Shown: positions 29,050 through 41,830 of the stretch, in pieces
How positions within the stretch are numbered: position 1 is the first letter of the stretch
How the letters are laid out: every line of letters starts with the position of its first letter
From: Zonotrichia leucophrys gambelii
Taxonomy: Eukaryota; Chordata; Aves; Passeriformes; Passerellidae
Direction of reading: 5' to 3'
Length of the DNA: 64,000 bases
NCBI RefSeq assembly: GCF_028769735.1
Contig: NC_088171.1
Coordinates: forward strand, 142,125,917 to 142,189,916
Program-made: the position numbers and the translations under genes
Notes under the pieces: model-generated
What the model saw: only the letters and a program-made list of their open reading frames with translations
Databases searched by the model: none
What the model was told of the DNA's origin: nothing

Positions 29050-29650
29050 TGTCTTTTTAGTCTCTCCACAGAAAGCACTTTCCCCCTCTCCTTCACTGTT
29101 TTAGTGGCCTTTTTCTGTACCTTTTGTAACTCCAACTGCCTTTGAGTTGCAAAAACCAGAACTGCACACGATGCCCGAACTGAGGGACACCGGTGATTGA
29201 TGTCCAGGCAGGGAGGTCCCAGTGCCATGTTCCTAATGCCACTGCCAGAGATGCACATCGGCTTCTTGGCTTCCTGGTCCTGTGCATTGACCTGCCTCAG
29301 GACTGGCAGCTCCAGGATCTCTTTTCTAATTTGTTACTACAAGATCTGAGTTCAGCACTGTGCAGATGGTTTAGATTATTTTTCCCTAGATTAATCATTG
29401 TACATTTTTGTCTGCATTGAAGCTCTTCTGCCACCTTTTTGACCACTTACTTTTGTGAAGTCTTAATGTAGTTCCTCATTATCAGGACAGCACTTGGCTC
29501 CCTGAGTTAATGGAATCTTCACACTTGGAGATGTCACCACCTTCTCATATCTCTGAAAATATTGACTAACATTGGTTCCAAAAAAGATTCCCCAAAAAGG
29601 ATCATGGACTCTAGTGCAGATTCTTTTCCAGTTTTCAGTACATTAAAGCA
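29050..29650 (-). mobile_element. Ancient, heavily decayed CR1 LINE, antisense
   Basis: Segments recur in the order of the old amniote CR1 3' part, read in antisense: TTTTTCTGTACCTTTTGTAA, CCAGAACTGCACACGATG, CTAGATTAATCATTGTACAT near 29388, a GAAGCTCTTCTGCCACCTTT segment near 29420, and GACTAACATTGGTTCC near 29563. The relic is far more diverged than the avian copies and gapped. Its edges are uncertain, and homology may extend to about 29830. Confidence 0.65.
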
Positions 29651-30096
29651 TCTTTCCCTAATCCTGCAGAAATATTTTTTTAAAATAATTTTTGAAGTGG
29701 AACCTCCTACACCTCAGTTCCTACTTGTGGAGAAATTCTTGGAAATATTAACTTCCTAAGTAATAATAATTTAGTAAGGTATGAGTAATTTTTTCTATTA
29801 TTCTTTCTAAGCATTTATCATGTCCAGTTTTGAGTGTAAATGCTGAGTGTCAGACCCATGGCATGATGTTGTCCCTTTCATTGCCAAATATCTGATACTG
29901 GATATTTTTTAAACCATTATTTACAACACAATTTTGCTAACTTTGTAATTCTTACTGTGTGTTTTGGCATAATTTAATCTCAGAATAGCCTTGTATCATG
30001 TTTGCTGGATTTGGTATCAAAACATACATACCAGTCAGGCAGCTGGCTCAGAAAATTCCTGTCTGGATCCCTACAATTTCACAGTGTTATATCTTC

Positions 30097-30138
30097 TGAA
30101 AATTACTCTAATACTCTAATTACTCTATTACTCTAGTA
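30097..30138 (+). repeat. Degenerate (ATTACTCTA)n minisatellite-like tract
   Basis: The motif TACTCTA recurs about five times with variable A/T spacers (ATTACTCTAATACTCTAATT and onward). Confidence 0.85.
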
Positions 30139-31835
30139 CTGCCCATGATTTCTTCTGGTAAGTTCACACTATGAATCTGCTGGAAATAAAGGATTAATGG
30201 TATAACATTTTGGAATTGTAATTTGGGAAAAAAGGAAGCTAATTCACATTGTAATTGTGGAGTTTAATTAATTCAGATGAAGCATCATTCTTGAAAATTA
30301 TTCTGGTCTAAGGGAGGTCCAGGAATCCTTACAAAGTCATATGATACTTCTATAGTTTTAGAAGGGCAGAGAGTTTAGAGGGGCAGAGAGTATTAGAGGG
30401 TCTTTGTATCTGCTGCAACTGTAGAAAAGTGGCCTTTCACCACTGAGCAGGACAAATGAATTCACTTTTCTTGTCCTGCATTTAAAATTCTTCATGTATC
30501 TACCAGGTAAAATACATAGTGATTTTTTCCCCCCTCCCATTTTCTCACCCTGCTCAGCCCAGAACACAATTTTCTGATATGATTTATGGTGGTAACTAAC
30601 CAAAGGATTTAATCACAGCTGTATGGAAACTGAGACTTGTTTAAAGCAGGTCTTGACTTCTGTTTGGCCTCTTCTGGCAGGCCTCCACAAATGGCAGAGA
30701 GGTTGTTCCATGGCCTTACTGAGCTTTGCCAGGAACCATTGGCAGGATGCAGAGAGCAAATCCTCTGAGAGAAAATCATTAAGAGCAAACAATGCTAATT
30801 TGTGTTGTGAACAAAAATATTTAAAAGCTAGGAAGAGTTTCAAACATTTTTAACTGTGCTTTTAGAAATATGACAGGAATACTTAACTTTCTTTGTAATT
30901 TTCCCTTGGACTTCAGGAATGATCTTGAGCCATCTGAGATCAGTAATTTGTGTTAATATGCTCTTATATGCCAAAAATATGTAGGTAACTGTAACTGTTT
31001 ACTTTTAAAGATTTTGTTGTCATTAACACAAGTCTGCAGAAGGAGGATGTGCAAATAATTGCATTAATATGTAGAATTTGTTGGAACATTTTGTGTGAAG
31101 ACAGGAAAATAATGTATGGCTAGATACTTTTGAGCTTGTGGATAACTAATGTTCTAATCTGAGAGCCAGCTTTACCATAAGGTTTCATTCAATGCATGAG
31201 GTAACCAGAAAAGCCATTTCTTAGAAGAGATGCTGATTGACTCTTACAGCATTTACTGGCACAAACTGACCCCATGTTTAGTCATGGGAGTGGGTGTCCT
31301 GATTTCTTAACACAGAGGCACAAGTGAAAGAATAAGAGCACCCTGTGAATGAGTACATTTTTGTTCAGGTGCCTAAAAGTCAGTCTGCAAGTGATGTGTT
31401 AGACAAGTTTCAAGCTGTTGCTCTTTTTTTTCTATAGGTTTTCTATTTATACACTTTTTCCTCTGACTCTCATGAGTTTACATTTGAGAGCTGCTTGTTG
31501 AATAGTGATGTAAAACAGGTATTCCCTCACTAAACTCACGGTTCAACAAAGCAAAACAAATGATTCTTTGACTTCCCTAGAAGTAAGGGTCATCCTTGTA
31601 AAGGCATCCCTCATTTATTAGCATCACCAGGTTTCAGAACAGCCCTTCAGGTTCAGGCAGACAATGTGATTTCTCAAATTCATGTTTGGCGTTGAATTCT
31701 AAAGAGCTTAAATATTTTTCTTTCTTATTCCTCATTTTGTAGGCTCTTATGCAAATCTGAGATGTACATTCTGGCCTAAAAATTTTACTTCAGCCCTTTC
31801 TATGTCCTTCTTACACTTGAGATATGTGAAAGGGG

Positions 31836-32550
31836 GAGAATCATAGAATTGTTTGGGTAGGAAGAGGTATTAAAGACCATCTAGTTTCAACTCCACTGCC
31901 ATGGGCAGGGACACCTTCCACTAGACCAGGTGCTCAAAGCCACATCCAACTTGAAAAGGAGCATCCACAACTTCTCTGGGCAACCTACTTCAGTGACTCA
32001 TCACCCTCATATTAAGCATTTCTTCATAACATCTTATCTAAACCTACCTTCTTGCATTTTAAAGCCTTTATGCCTTGTTCTGTCACTCCATGCCCTTGTA
32101 AAAATTCCCTCTCCAGCCCTTTTGTGGCCCCTTTAGTACTGGAAGGTGCTATTAAGTCACCCTCGATCCTTCTCTTCTCCAAGCTGAAGAACCTTAAGTC
32201 TCTCAGCTTGTCTTCATGAGAGAGTTGTTCCAGCCTTCTGGGCATCTTTGGGACCTCCTCTGGACTTGCTGCAGCAGTTCCATGTCCTTCCTGTCCCAGG
32301 GGCCCCAGAGCTGGCACAGCATTCCCAGTGGGACCTCACAAGGGCAGGGCAGAGGGGCAGAATCACCTCCCTCCACCTCCACCTGATGCCCACGGGGTTT
32401 TTGTTACAGCCCAGAATATGTTTGGCTTTCTGGGCTGCAAGGGCACATTGCAGGGTCGTGTTGAGCTTCACATCAACCAACACCCCCAAGTCTTTCCCAA
32501 CAGGACTGCTCTTAACCCACTTTCCACCCAGCCTCTATATATTGAATACA
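31836..32550 (-). mobile_element. CR1 LINE 3' fragment, avian type, 5'-truncated, antisense
   Basis: The left end reads GAATCATAGAATTGTTTGGG, the reverse complement of the CR1 3' terminus. It continues with the familiar avian CR1 antisense text: CCATGGGCAGGGACACCTTC, then a CTTCTCTGGGCAACCT segment, CTCTTCTCCAAGCTGAA, CTCCTCTGGACTTGCTG, CAAGGGCACATTGCAGGGTC and ACCAACACCCCCAAGTC. The match fades near 32550, so the 5' part, including most of the reverse transcriptase, is missing. Truncation of this kind is typical of target-primed insertion. No intact frame remains. The form with 'gccatgggcagggacaccttccac' is common in neoavian birds, which supports the organism call. Confidence 0.93.
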
Positions 32551-33488
32551 TGACCAGGTGGAAAGAGGGAGGTTAGAAAAGCAAAGATGTGTACAAACTG
32601 CAAATACTAGTTGAAGCTGTGACTGGTTGAAGTCGCTCACTGACAAAAGTCTAGTGACAGAATAAAATATATGTATTGTCTCTATGACATAAAAAAGTTT
32701 ACTCAGCAGAATTCTATAAATATAGTCTGTGAAAACTTTTATGTTGTTTTTTTTCTTTTCAGGCTGCCTCTAAAGAAACTACCATTGCTCGCATAAAAAT
32801 GAAATAGGCAGAACTGAGATGGTGATTCAATTTTTACTTAAATGACATATATTTTGAATGTAGAAAACACAGATAAACTGAAAACAAAAAAAAATATCTT
32901 TTTTAATAAGTATGTTCCAGCATTTATAACTGCAGAAAGGAGAAAAAAGTTGCTTGAATGAATTGGTCAGCATGGTATAGTTCAGCTGTATTTTTTCCAC
33001 AGTTAGTTTCTAAGCAAGTGTAGTTTTTGAAGCTCTTATTTTTTCCCCTTGTTAATTTTTTTTTTCATTGTAATGAGTACACAAGTCTACACTTCAAATG
33101 AGATTGGCATAGAATACACAAATCTGTGCTAAAAGATTAGTGGTGTGGTGTTCAGCCAGGTATTGGCACTGGTACTGCTTTCAAGGTACTGAGGAACTGC
33201 ATTAGACAGCATGTGACTAGAAAAAACCCAGGAAGCAAAGGAAAAAGCTTAAAACTTTATCCCTCCCAGCTGAATGCCCTGCTCTTGGAGCTGCAAAGTC
33301 ATTCTCAAGGTTTTTGGCTCTTGTATTCAATCCATTGCTTCAGCTGCACAGTGGTTCTGCTTCTGCAGATGTCAGAATGTCTCTTTCCTTAGTAGGGCTG
33401 CAGACTATCCAAGAGTAACTGAACTTTTCTCCTACTTCTTAGTTACTAAGAAAGGGAAAGACTGCTGCTATTGCTTTCTCTTCCTGGC

Positions 33489-33533
33489 ATATTTTGAAAG
33501 AAACAATATTGCCTCTTGGTATTTTGAAAGAAA
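33489..33533 (+). repeat. Direct repeat, period 30
   Basis: TATTTTGAAAGAAA occurs twice, separated by CAATATTGCCTCTTGG. Confidence 0.85.
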
Positions 33534-35846
33534 GAGTTTTGGACTCTAAAAAAGCCTTAGAACTCTAAAGCTTTGATAGTAGGAGGCTTTTGCAGAAAAT
33601 ACACCAAACTCCCAAATCTGAGAGATCAAAAGTGCTGTTATCAACACGTGCTCTGTGAACCTTTAGCAGTTACAAGGTCCCTACAAACACTTGTAGATCC
33701 CTTTGCTTAGCTGACTTTCCTGAGGCACTGTGTAAGACTTTCCAGCACCAGACTTGGTGCTCTCTCTGCCAGCACAGTGGCTGGGCACCCTTGCTGGAAT
33801 CACCCACAGAAGAATCTCTTCCAGTTTTACATAGCAATAATAGAAGGCAATAATAGAATATGAATAAAATACCAAAACTGATAAAAACATGCCATAATGT
33901 GGGATAGTTTATGTGTCCTTGTAGTACCAGTTCTGAGGCAGAGCTTACTTTGGCCACAAGATTTGGTTATCTCACTCCAAACTGATGATTGCTGTACATT
34001 TTCAATTAGTAAGTTGGACTACTATAATAATATAATAGGTTCTAATATAAGAATCTTCCTGACCATCCTATACTAAAATTTCTTTATCAGCTCTCCCAGC
34101 CCTCATTTGCATGCTGGGAAAGGGAATCACATTGTAATTTGTGTCCTAAAAGAGAAAACCTCAGAAAACTCTCAGAAAACTACCTAATCCTTGCAAACTG
34201 GACTGCATGGCTGACTGGTGTGCCACTGCAACAAATAGTAATTAGAGGCATGCTCGAAGCAAGGCTTTCATAAAACTGAATGAAAAGTATGATTCATTTC
34301 CCAGGAAGACTGACCCACCCATTCAGCCATTGACATGTCTGTTGTCCTCTTTTGCTTCTTCTTTTTCTGAAGTTTCAAAGGGAAATAACATGTCTGAAAT
34401 AGAAGACCTGCCTGAACATATTCCTCTTCTATATTTAAATCAATTTGTAAAATAATGTTTTGATTATAAGGTTTCCTAATTTCTCAAGTGTTAATAGCTC
34501 TATGCATTTTCACCCATCTACATGCGTACTAATGACAAGTAGTGCTCAGTGGATTAAATCTTCTGTTGTCCTCTGATAAGAAAGTTTCCATCATTTCCAG
34601 TCATACTGAATATATGTTTCTAATATTGTTAAGTACTCTATTTTGAAAAAATTTACATATAACATTAAAAAGCTGTGTATTATCTGAAGACAGTTAAGTA
34701 CTTTTATAAAAAAGTTTGTAATGTTGTACTGCTAACTTAAGATTTCAGTTGGAGACTTGTTTTTACAATAGCATAATCCTTAACCCACTTTAAACATTCA
34801 AGCATTCAATAACTAAATCTTTATGATGCTGCATATGAGAAAAGATGCCTGTGGCTACCTATGCCAGACATGTTTGCAGGATTAAAGTGAGAGTGCAGTA
34901 GGGTGGTGCTGATGCTACTGGTTTATACCAGGTTTTTTTTATCCTTTTTTCAAGGTTTTAGATCAGTGTGAGCAGGGTTCTAATTAAATTCTTTCAAATA
35001 AAATTTCCCCTGTGTCTTCAAAAGCATTGTATTCTTTGTCTGAGTGTTACTTAAATTCTAAATTTTGTATGATTAACAGACTAGAAAGTTTTTTCTCAAG
35101 ATTTTGGCCATAACAGCAGGATATGTGAAGAGGGATTTCCATCCTTCAGTGAGTTTAGGGACAGCAAGATGTCTGTGAAACACAATTAGCAAGACTGCTG
35201 CTACTGCCCTCGTGGACCTCACTTTATAGTCAGGATTGTAATATAGAGTCAAATTCCCTAATTCAAAACTAAACCAAAATGAAAAGAGCCCTCTCCGTTT
35301 GTGATTCTCTTGGAGGGGGAGAAAGTATTTCATAAGGCCCTTGGAAATTCATGCTTGTCACAAGTAAAAAGAGATAAAAGACATGTACATTCTTAGATCT
35401 ATTGCAGGGTCAGTATGCAGACAGCAGAATGCATAACTTATATGGCACATAGAACAGTGTATATGGTCAACCCCAATGTCTGAAATGCAGCCTCCGTTTA
35501 CCAAATCCAGCCAATAAAAACAAACAGTCAAAGGTGTATTCATGTTTCCAGAGTGAACTTTACTCTTGTGGAGACCTGATTAATGTGCTTTGGAGACCTG
35601 TAATGAGGGAGAGCTTAATTATTCAGATTTATCAGCTTGCAGAGGTTTTGGATGATCCCACATAAGCCTGTTCATTCAGCATTCCAGAATGTGCAACCTG
35701 CGTGTTCAGCAGTGGTCATGGTTTGTTTAAGCATGCAATTTAACCCTAAATGCCAAGATTTTCAGTAATATTTTCCATTAACTGAAGAGATCCCCTCTTC
35801 TAGACAATTGAGCTTATTTGAGAAGTTCCACTTTATATGCTGCATG

Positions 35847-36010
35847 AGTTATTATTAATTCTGTGTATAGTGCCATAACAGCACTGCCTGTTTACTATGT
35901 AAAGATGAGTTCCCTCCCCCAGAATCTTACGATCCAAGATAAGTGAGAGGAGACAATGAGAAAGCCATACTAGAAGAGGAGGGTGTGGAGTAAAACAAGA
36001 GACAGATAAG
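35847..36010 (-). mobile_element. Ancient MIR-like SINE tail, antisense
   Basis: TTATTATTAATTCTGTGTAT, then TAGTGCCATAACAGCACTGC and the CCAGAATCTTACGATCCAAG segment followed by AGATAAGTGAGAGGAGACAA, mirrors the tail of the amniote SINE in reverse complement (family form: tagtgcc...agcttacaatctaagataag...). It is degenerate and the edges are approximate. Confidence 0.5.
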
Positions 36011-37871
36011 ATGGCAAAAAAGAACCTGACAGATAGGCAGGAGCAGGCTCTGGGAGCATTTGCCTGTGAGGACCTCCCGTCTGCAGCCACACCTGGCTGT
36101 GCTGGTGCTCCATGGCATCGCCCACTTCCCCTCTGCTGGGGCACCGCTGCCAGCCCTGGTTCTCAGCCTCACTTGTTTACTCCAAAGCATCCCTTTGCTT
36201 TCTCTCGTGCCACCCCTTCATGAGACACTCTCCAGCAGAAAGGGAGCCCTCTAAAATAAATTTGCCTTCCCTCAAACTCCCCCTTCAATGACTTCTGTTG
36301 TAGAAACACTAGTAATCCCTGAACCAGTGCTAAGCTAACCCTAATAATATCTTTTTGCTGATTAAAATAAACTAGAAATGCTCCATAAGTAAAGGCTCTG
36401 TGCCCAGCTAATCTGTAGAAACAAACATGCTGCTTGTACACAATCACTCTCACTCCACCATCTGTTTGCTTCCCATAACTGTTGCTTTGTCTTTAGTGAA
36501 GTGTTTTTTGGCTTTATTAGATAAAGTTGGTTTTAAACTTGCACAACTTTGCAGCTGGACGCATAAACTTGTAGCAGTGATAATTATGAAGAAGAAAGGT
36601 AGAAGGTGCTTTTGACAGAGAAGTAAGATTCCGTTCTAAACCGAAGTGCAACATATCCCAAAGGATACAGCAGATTTGAAAATAGCACTGAAGAGGTACA
36701 AGAAGAATGAAGGTCAGAAAGAAGAAAGACATTTTTCTTCTTTTGATAGAAATCTGGGAATAATGTACCCAGCAGCTCTCTTTTATGAAATCTCCAGCCA
36801 TCAGCATGAGCCATAGTTTCCATTTCTATCCACCGAGTAGCTTTCTGTCTGAGGAAAACTGAGCAAAAATTTAATGGCTTTTATTAGTGAGATTCCCAGC
36901 AAATGCAGAGTCACTTGTGATCACAGAGAGCATATTAAGATTAGAGAGTTAAGGAAATGTCCTGCTCCTCCTTTTGAAGAGCTCTTCTGGCAGATCAACC
37001 TCTATAGTCTTTTGCAGAAAAGTAGGCTGAAGCTTTTGGTGGAAAAAATAAGAACAGAAATACTAAGCTGTTATTCTGTCCTTGACGAAATAATTCCACA
37101 TCTAGGATTTAGCTAAATGTGCTGGACTAAAAGGAGCTGTTCCAAACTTGGCGTGTTTTCTACCTTTGCAATAATTTTATATACTTCATTGTTCTTGAGG
37201 TGGCTGCAGTAGTTCTCCAGCAAAGTCTTGTCAGGGAAGATGCTTAGAGACCTATGGATGATGCCAAAGCCATGGAAAATATGGACAATCTAGATGTTCC
37301 AGAAAGCACTTGTGGACTGCTGCAGTGCTTCTTAGGTGTTCCACAGGATCAGCAGGAGAGGTACTGAAGCAACCACATATACATGCAAAGTAAATAGTTT
37401 GCTCTGCCACTGCATTAGCAAGGAAACCACTTCAAACAACTCTCTCTACCTGGGGAAAAATGTAGTAATAATAAGCAATAGCAGAAGTCTCCACTCCTTG
37501 CCCCAGAGGTTGTCTACTAATCCTTAGGAGCCCTTGCACTCTGCAGGCTTCCTTTTTCGATCCTCATTTGTCACTGCAAAAATATTTGTATGGGTCACAG
37601 GCATACTGCAATTAAAAAAAATATTAGAGAAAAAATGTTCACCCGTGAATCCCTTTATATATGTAAACAACAAACAATGTATGGTCTCTGAGGAAAACAG
37701 AAACTTGTTACAGAAGCTAGAAATCCTTCCTGCTTGTGAGTTGCTGGAAGCCCATTGTGCTGATGCTTCTGAAAGGGAACTGAATGCACTTGTGAGGGTT
37801 TTCTTTTCTTTCATTTCAAAAGCATTCTCTGGTTTGAGATCTCCCCATAGCTAATTAAAACAAGAACATAG

Positions 37872-38335
37872 GGCGATATTAGTTATGCACCAGAGTGGGA
37901 GTCAGAAGATGTGAGTTCAGTTCCCAGCCCTGCCACTGACTTCCTGGGTGACCTTGGGTAAGCCTCTTGATGTTGATTTTCAAAAGACCTCTGGGGCCAA
38001 ATTTTCATATTGAAGTTTGGTTTTCAAAGGAGCTCAGTATCTAGTGATTTCCATGATGCTGATTATGGCCAGAATTTCAAGCAAGCTCAGCAAGAAATAG
38101 GCTGAGCTCATTTGAAAATCAGGCTCTTAATCTTTTTCTGCCTCAGTTTCCCATCTCTGACAGTGCTGGTGAAATATTTCCCGTGTCTGTCCTGATTGTT
38201 TAGACTGTAGCTCTGCAATGCCAGAACTGTCTTTTCATGAATGTATATAGTGTCTTGTACAATCTTGTTTAATCTCTATTATGGTTTTTAGGCATTGCTG
38301 TAATGATTGTTACACCAGTGTTCTGTTTTAGCAAA
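37872..38335 (+). mobile_element. Ancient amniote MIR-like SINE, near full length
   Basis: Three blocks recur in the order seen in the tRNA-derived MIR-like SINEs of amniotes, which are very common in turtle and crocodile genomes. A head carries GGGAGTCAGAAGATGTGAG, CCAGCCCTGCCACTGACTTC and GGTGACCTTGGGTAAGCC (37896-37965). A middle block carries TTTCAAAGGAGCTCAGTATC, TTTGAAAATCAGGCTC and CTGCCTCAGTTTCCCATC (38020-38155). A tail carries TTTAGACTGTAGCTCTGCAA, ACTGTC and TTGTACAATC (about 38200-38300). Retention of all three blocks in a bird intron is notable. The exact subfamily needs a library comparison. Confidence 0.78.
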
Positions 38336-39632
38336 TAAAGAAACTGTAATCAGAAGAAAGCCTAATTATTGTGTTGCTTCTTGGATTCTGGGTGAAGATC
38401 TATACTGATTTCTTTAGTTTACCTGGGAGGCTGTCATGTGGAAAGCACCAAAAGCTGTATTTAAGATCAGGATATGTGGGTGAGCTGACTTCTCTCGTCC
38501 AGCAGGGACAGTTCATCTATCAGAGCAGCCGGTTAGGTCGGTTTGGCATGATTTGATTTGTCAATAAACCTATTGACTGGCTCCTACTACCTTGTTATCC
38601 TTTAGCTGCTTACAGTCCAATTGTTCAATAATTTGCTGAAGAAAATTTTCAGGCACTGAGTGGTGTGAATTTCCATACATCTTCCTGCCTCTCTGGTTAA
38701 TAATGTGATTCTGTTTGTAGTTCCTACTGCACCAGCTCTGTTTGCACTTTTCCCACACTGCTTTCATGCTCTTGCAACATCTCAGAGCAACATAACATTC
38801 TCTGTTGGCAAAGGCATAGAGTGCTTCTTCACTTCATAAGTGCTGTTTGCTTCCTGGGACCCACTACAACCCATTCCTGAAATTCCAGATCAGCATTGTC
38901 AGTGATAATCGAGCTCCTGGTTTCAAGCTCTGTGCTGTACAAGCCAGAGGCCAAATGTAGTAACCCAGGAATGTGTGATTGCAAAGACTGTCACTTCCCA
39001 AGGAACTCTGCTTACTGCTAAATGACTGCCCTTTCCACATACCTGTGGGTGTCACTAATACGGTGACTCTTCCCTGCTACGTTTGTCATATATGGGTGGC
39101 CAGCACCTCAAGCAGCTGAAAGTTTGGAAGTGATCATTTCCTATGTTTACAAAAACAGCATGCACTTGCTGCTGTTTTCCAGATTCCCCTGTACTCCCTG
39201 GCTAGAAATAGTTATTATTCAAGTATGTGCCCTCTGAAGAGTCCTTTTGATACTTTATATTTTCCTTTACATGAAATGGGATGCTGTACCCATTGATTAG
39301 GTCTGCAATGAAAAATCTAGCAGGACACCTCTAGGAAGTGTATGATCTTGGCTTTTTCAGTAAAAGCTGAGTGTGTTTTGTCATGGGGAGAGCTTAACTG
39401 TGCCATTTGTCTGTGACTAGAATTTTCTATTGTTCCATTTTTTAAAAGAAGAGACTCCCTTTGGTCCTTACTAAAAGTGCCTTTCATTTTCTTGATCTAA
39501 CAAATAATGCTCTAAATTGTGTTACATGTTCTAGTGTTGGCATGCATGCCATGCCAAGGTGGTATTTGATTTCAAAGAACTGTTATCTGCCAGTACTGGT
39601 ACCTGTAAATAAAACCTTGGAATCAGGGAAAT

Positions 39633-39925
39633 ACCATACGTGGTTTGGGTTTAAGAGACCTTTAGAGATCATCTAGTTCTAACCCCTCTCCCATGGACAC
39701 ACTCTGCAAAATCAGGCTGCTCAAAGACCTGTCCAACACTTTCAGGCATGGGGCGTTCACAGCTTCTTCTGTCCCAGTGTGTCACCACACTCCAGTAAAG
39801 AATGTCTTCCTCACACCCAATCTAATCTGTCCTCTTGCAGTTTAAAAGCTCTGCTCCTTGTCCTGTTGCTGCAGGCCCCGGTAAAAGTCTCTCTCCAACT
39901 TTCTTCTGATCCCCCTTAATATATT
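39633..39925 (-). mobile_element. CR1 LINE 3' fragment, antisense, more diverged
   Basis: TGGTTTGGGTTTAAGAGACC at 39641, then GATCATCTAGTTCTAACCCC, a CAGTAAAGAATGTCTTCCTC segment, CAGTTTAAAAGCTCTGCTCC and GTAAAAGTCTCTCTCC follow the CR1 3' region in antisense order. Small indels and substitutions show it is older than the copy at 31.8 kb. The similarity ends near 39925. Confidence 0.88.
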
Positions 39926-41663
39926 AATTTAGTCCTTAAAAGTTTCCCATTCCTTCCAGTTACTGAACCCAGCTCCCCCATATTATTACTAGCTCTATCC
40001 AAATGTATAGAAAAGGGGGAATTTTAAACTACCTTTACAAACCAGAAAGTGCCAGTAACACTGAGCTAACCTAAATTCTGGGTTAGAAGGCTACAATCTG
40101 CTTGATTGCTGATGTGAAAGAAGCACTGACAAAAAGGTGATTCCTTGGAGTAGCTCTTTTGTATTCAGTTTTGGTCTGCTTCTCTAATTAGTGCAGTCTG
40201 ATTGTTTAATTTATATTAAACTGTTTATTTTGAGAGATAAACCCTCAATCTTCCTCAGCATCATGTAAGGATTGTATGTGTTTCTGCAAGGGCTGAAGTG
40301 CCAACCAAGTAGTGCAAGAAAAATTAATAGTTCTTAAGAGGTAAACTATAATGTTATTCCATTCTGGTAATAAGACTAAAATAATGAGTGTAATGTTAAC
40401 TCCTTTGCTGGAAAGATGAAGACTGTGCAGGATGCCCTGTGATTTAGCTGTGTGCTTGTTATCCCTATTACAAAGCACCAGTGACACTGCAACTGCTGTC
40501 CCATCAATTTACCATGAGATTCCCATGTTCTGCTTGTCCTGCTCTGCCATTCTTGTTTCTGCTGCTGTGTGCATCTGTGCTGGGGCTGTTCAGGTCCTTT
40601 CTCTGTCCCAGTTCACTCCTCTATTAAAGCTGATCTGGAGAAGAAAGTGTAGGCACAGAGGGACCTTGAGGCTTTAAAAGACTGTGCCTAGTGTTGGACC
40701 TTAGTTAAGCCACTCTCAGTCATCCCAGCATGTTTGCCACAAATCACAGGCATTTCCAGATTGTTCTGTTATCTGCACCATGCAGAATGTCAAGGTGAAG
40801 TCAGAAGTGCACGTTTTGTGATATAAATGACAGTGATAGAATGGTAAGAGTTTTCTGATGCATGTAGCATTAAAGAAGGTGCACTATGCCAGTTACACTC
40901 CTTGGCACATGAGAATCTGCAGAAAGGGATTTAAAATAAATATCAATCAGACTTAAAATTAACTACTAATTACCATCAGAAGCTACTAGGCTTCTGCAGT
41001 TATAATCCATGAGTATTTATAGCTCAGGGTTCTAGCATTAGACTTTTTTCTACTGACTGCCACTCAAGAAGCCTAATCTTACATCACAGGACAGGTTGAG
41101 AAAAATCATCTCAAACCAATGCCAACATTATGTTTGGCTGCTTAAGGCCACCATGACATTGTTTTGGAGGATGCTCTATATACTGGGATTAGGAGCATTT
41201 TTGTTTCTTTTAGGGAACATTTTCCTGAGGGTTTTTACAGTGAAGATTTGCTAATGCAGAATATCTTCATACACACACAGGCAATATGTCACCCTGCTTT
41301 AATCTAAATAGAAACCATGCAGTTTTATGATGGAGCAATGGCCAATTGCTGTAAGTCCCTCCTAAAACCCCCCTAAACAACAACTCAGTTTTATTTTTTA
41401 TTTTGTTTTGATATGAATTATTATTTTTTCTTTGTTTTCATGTAGCTTAGCAAAGATGTATTATTTTATAAATATGACTTACTAGAAAATTACCATGTGT
41501 TCTCCAGTGCAAGTGTTGGTGTTCTTAGAATAAACAGCCAGATATTGTGCAATTACTAGAACATACTGGATTTTTTCTGTGTTTTTTGCTTTTAGTGTGG
41601 AACTGATGCATTCACTAAGAATGTATTTGGAAATCATGTGTAGCCTTAGTTACTCAGGGGTAA

Positions 41664-41830
41664 GACAGTGTGGTCTAATGGGAAAGGCAATGGTCTAACA
41701 CACAGGGTGCTGGTGGTTCTGGATGTACTCCTGCCCTGTGCCTCAGTTTTCCACCAATGAAATGGTCACAATCGTATAAATGACCTCTTTCTGGAGTGCT
41801 TTGTGTTCAAGAGGAGCTTTGTGTTCAAGG
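41664..41830 (+). mobile_element. Ancient MIR-like SINE, internally deleted
   Basis: The head (GACAGTGTGGTCTAATGGGA then AAGGCAATGGTCTAACACA) is joined directly to the CCCTGTGCCTCAGTTTTCCA block and to AATGAAATGG...CTCTTTCTGGAGTGCTTTG. This matches the head and the conserved 'tgcctcagtttcc...aaaatgg' portion of the family, with the centre missing. A minus-strand open frame of 151 codons across this relic is not considered a gene. Confidence 0.65.
41797..41829 (+). repeat. 18-base tandem duplication at end of SINE relic
   Basis: GCTTTGTGTTCAAGAGGA is followed by GCTTTGTGTTCAAGG. Confidence 0.88.

Noticed and set aside
32024..32576. Overlapping open frames of about 80-100 codons on both strands
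   Set aside because: They lie inside the CR1 3' fragment. The 5' part with the reverse transcriptase is missing, so there is no functional product.
37534..37854. 106-codon open frame (ends ...VFFSFISKAFSGLRSPHS)
   Set aside because: There is an AG acceptor-like site near its start, but no recognised family, no clear donor, and it runs into an ancient SINE. Chance is the simpler reading.
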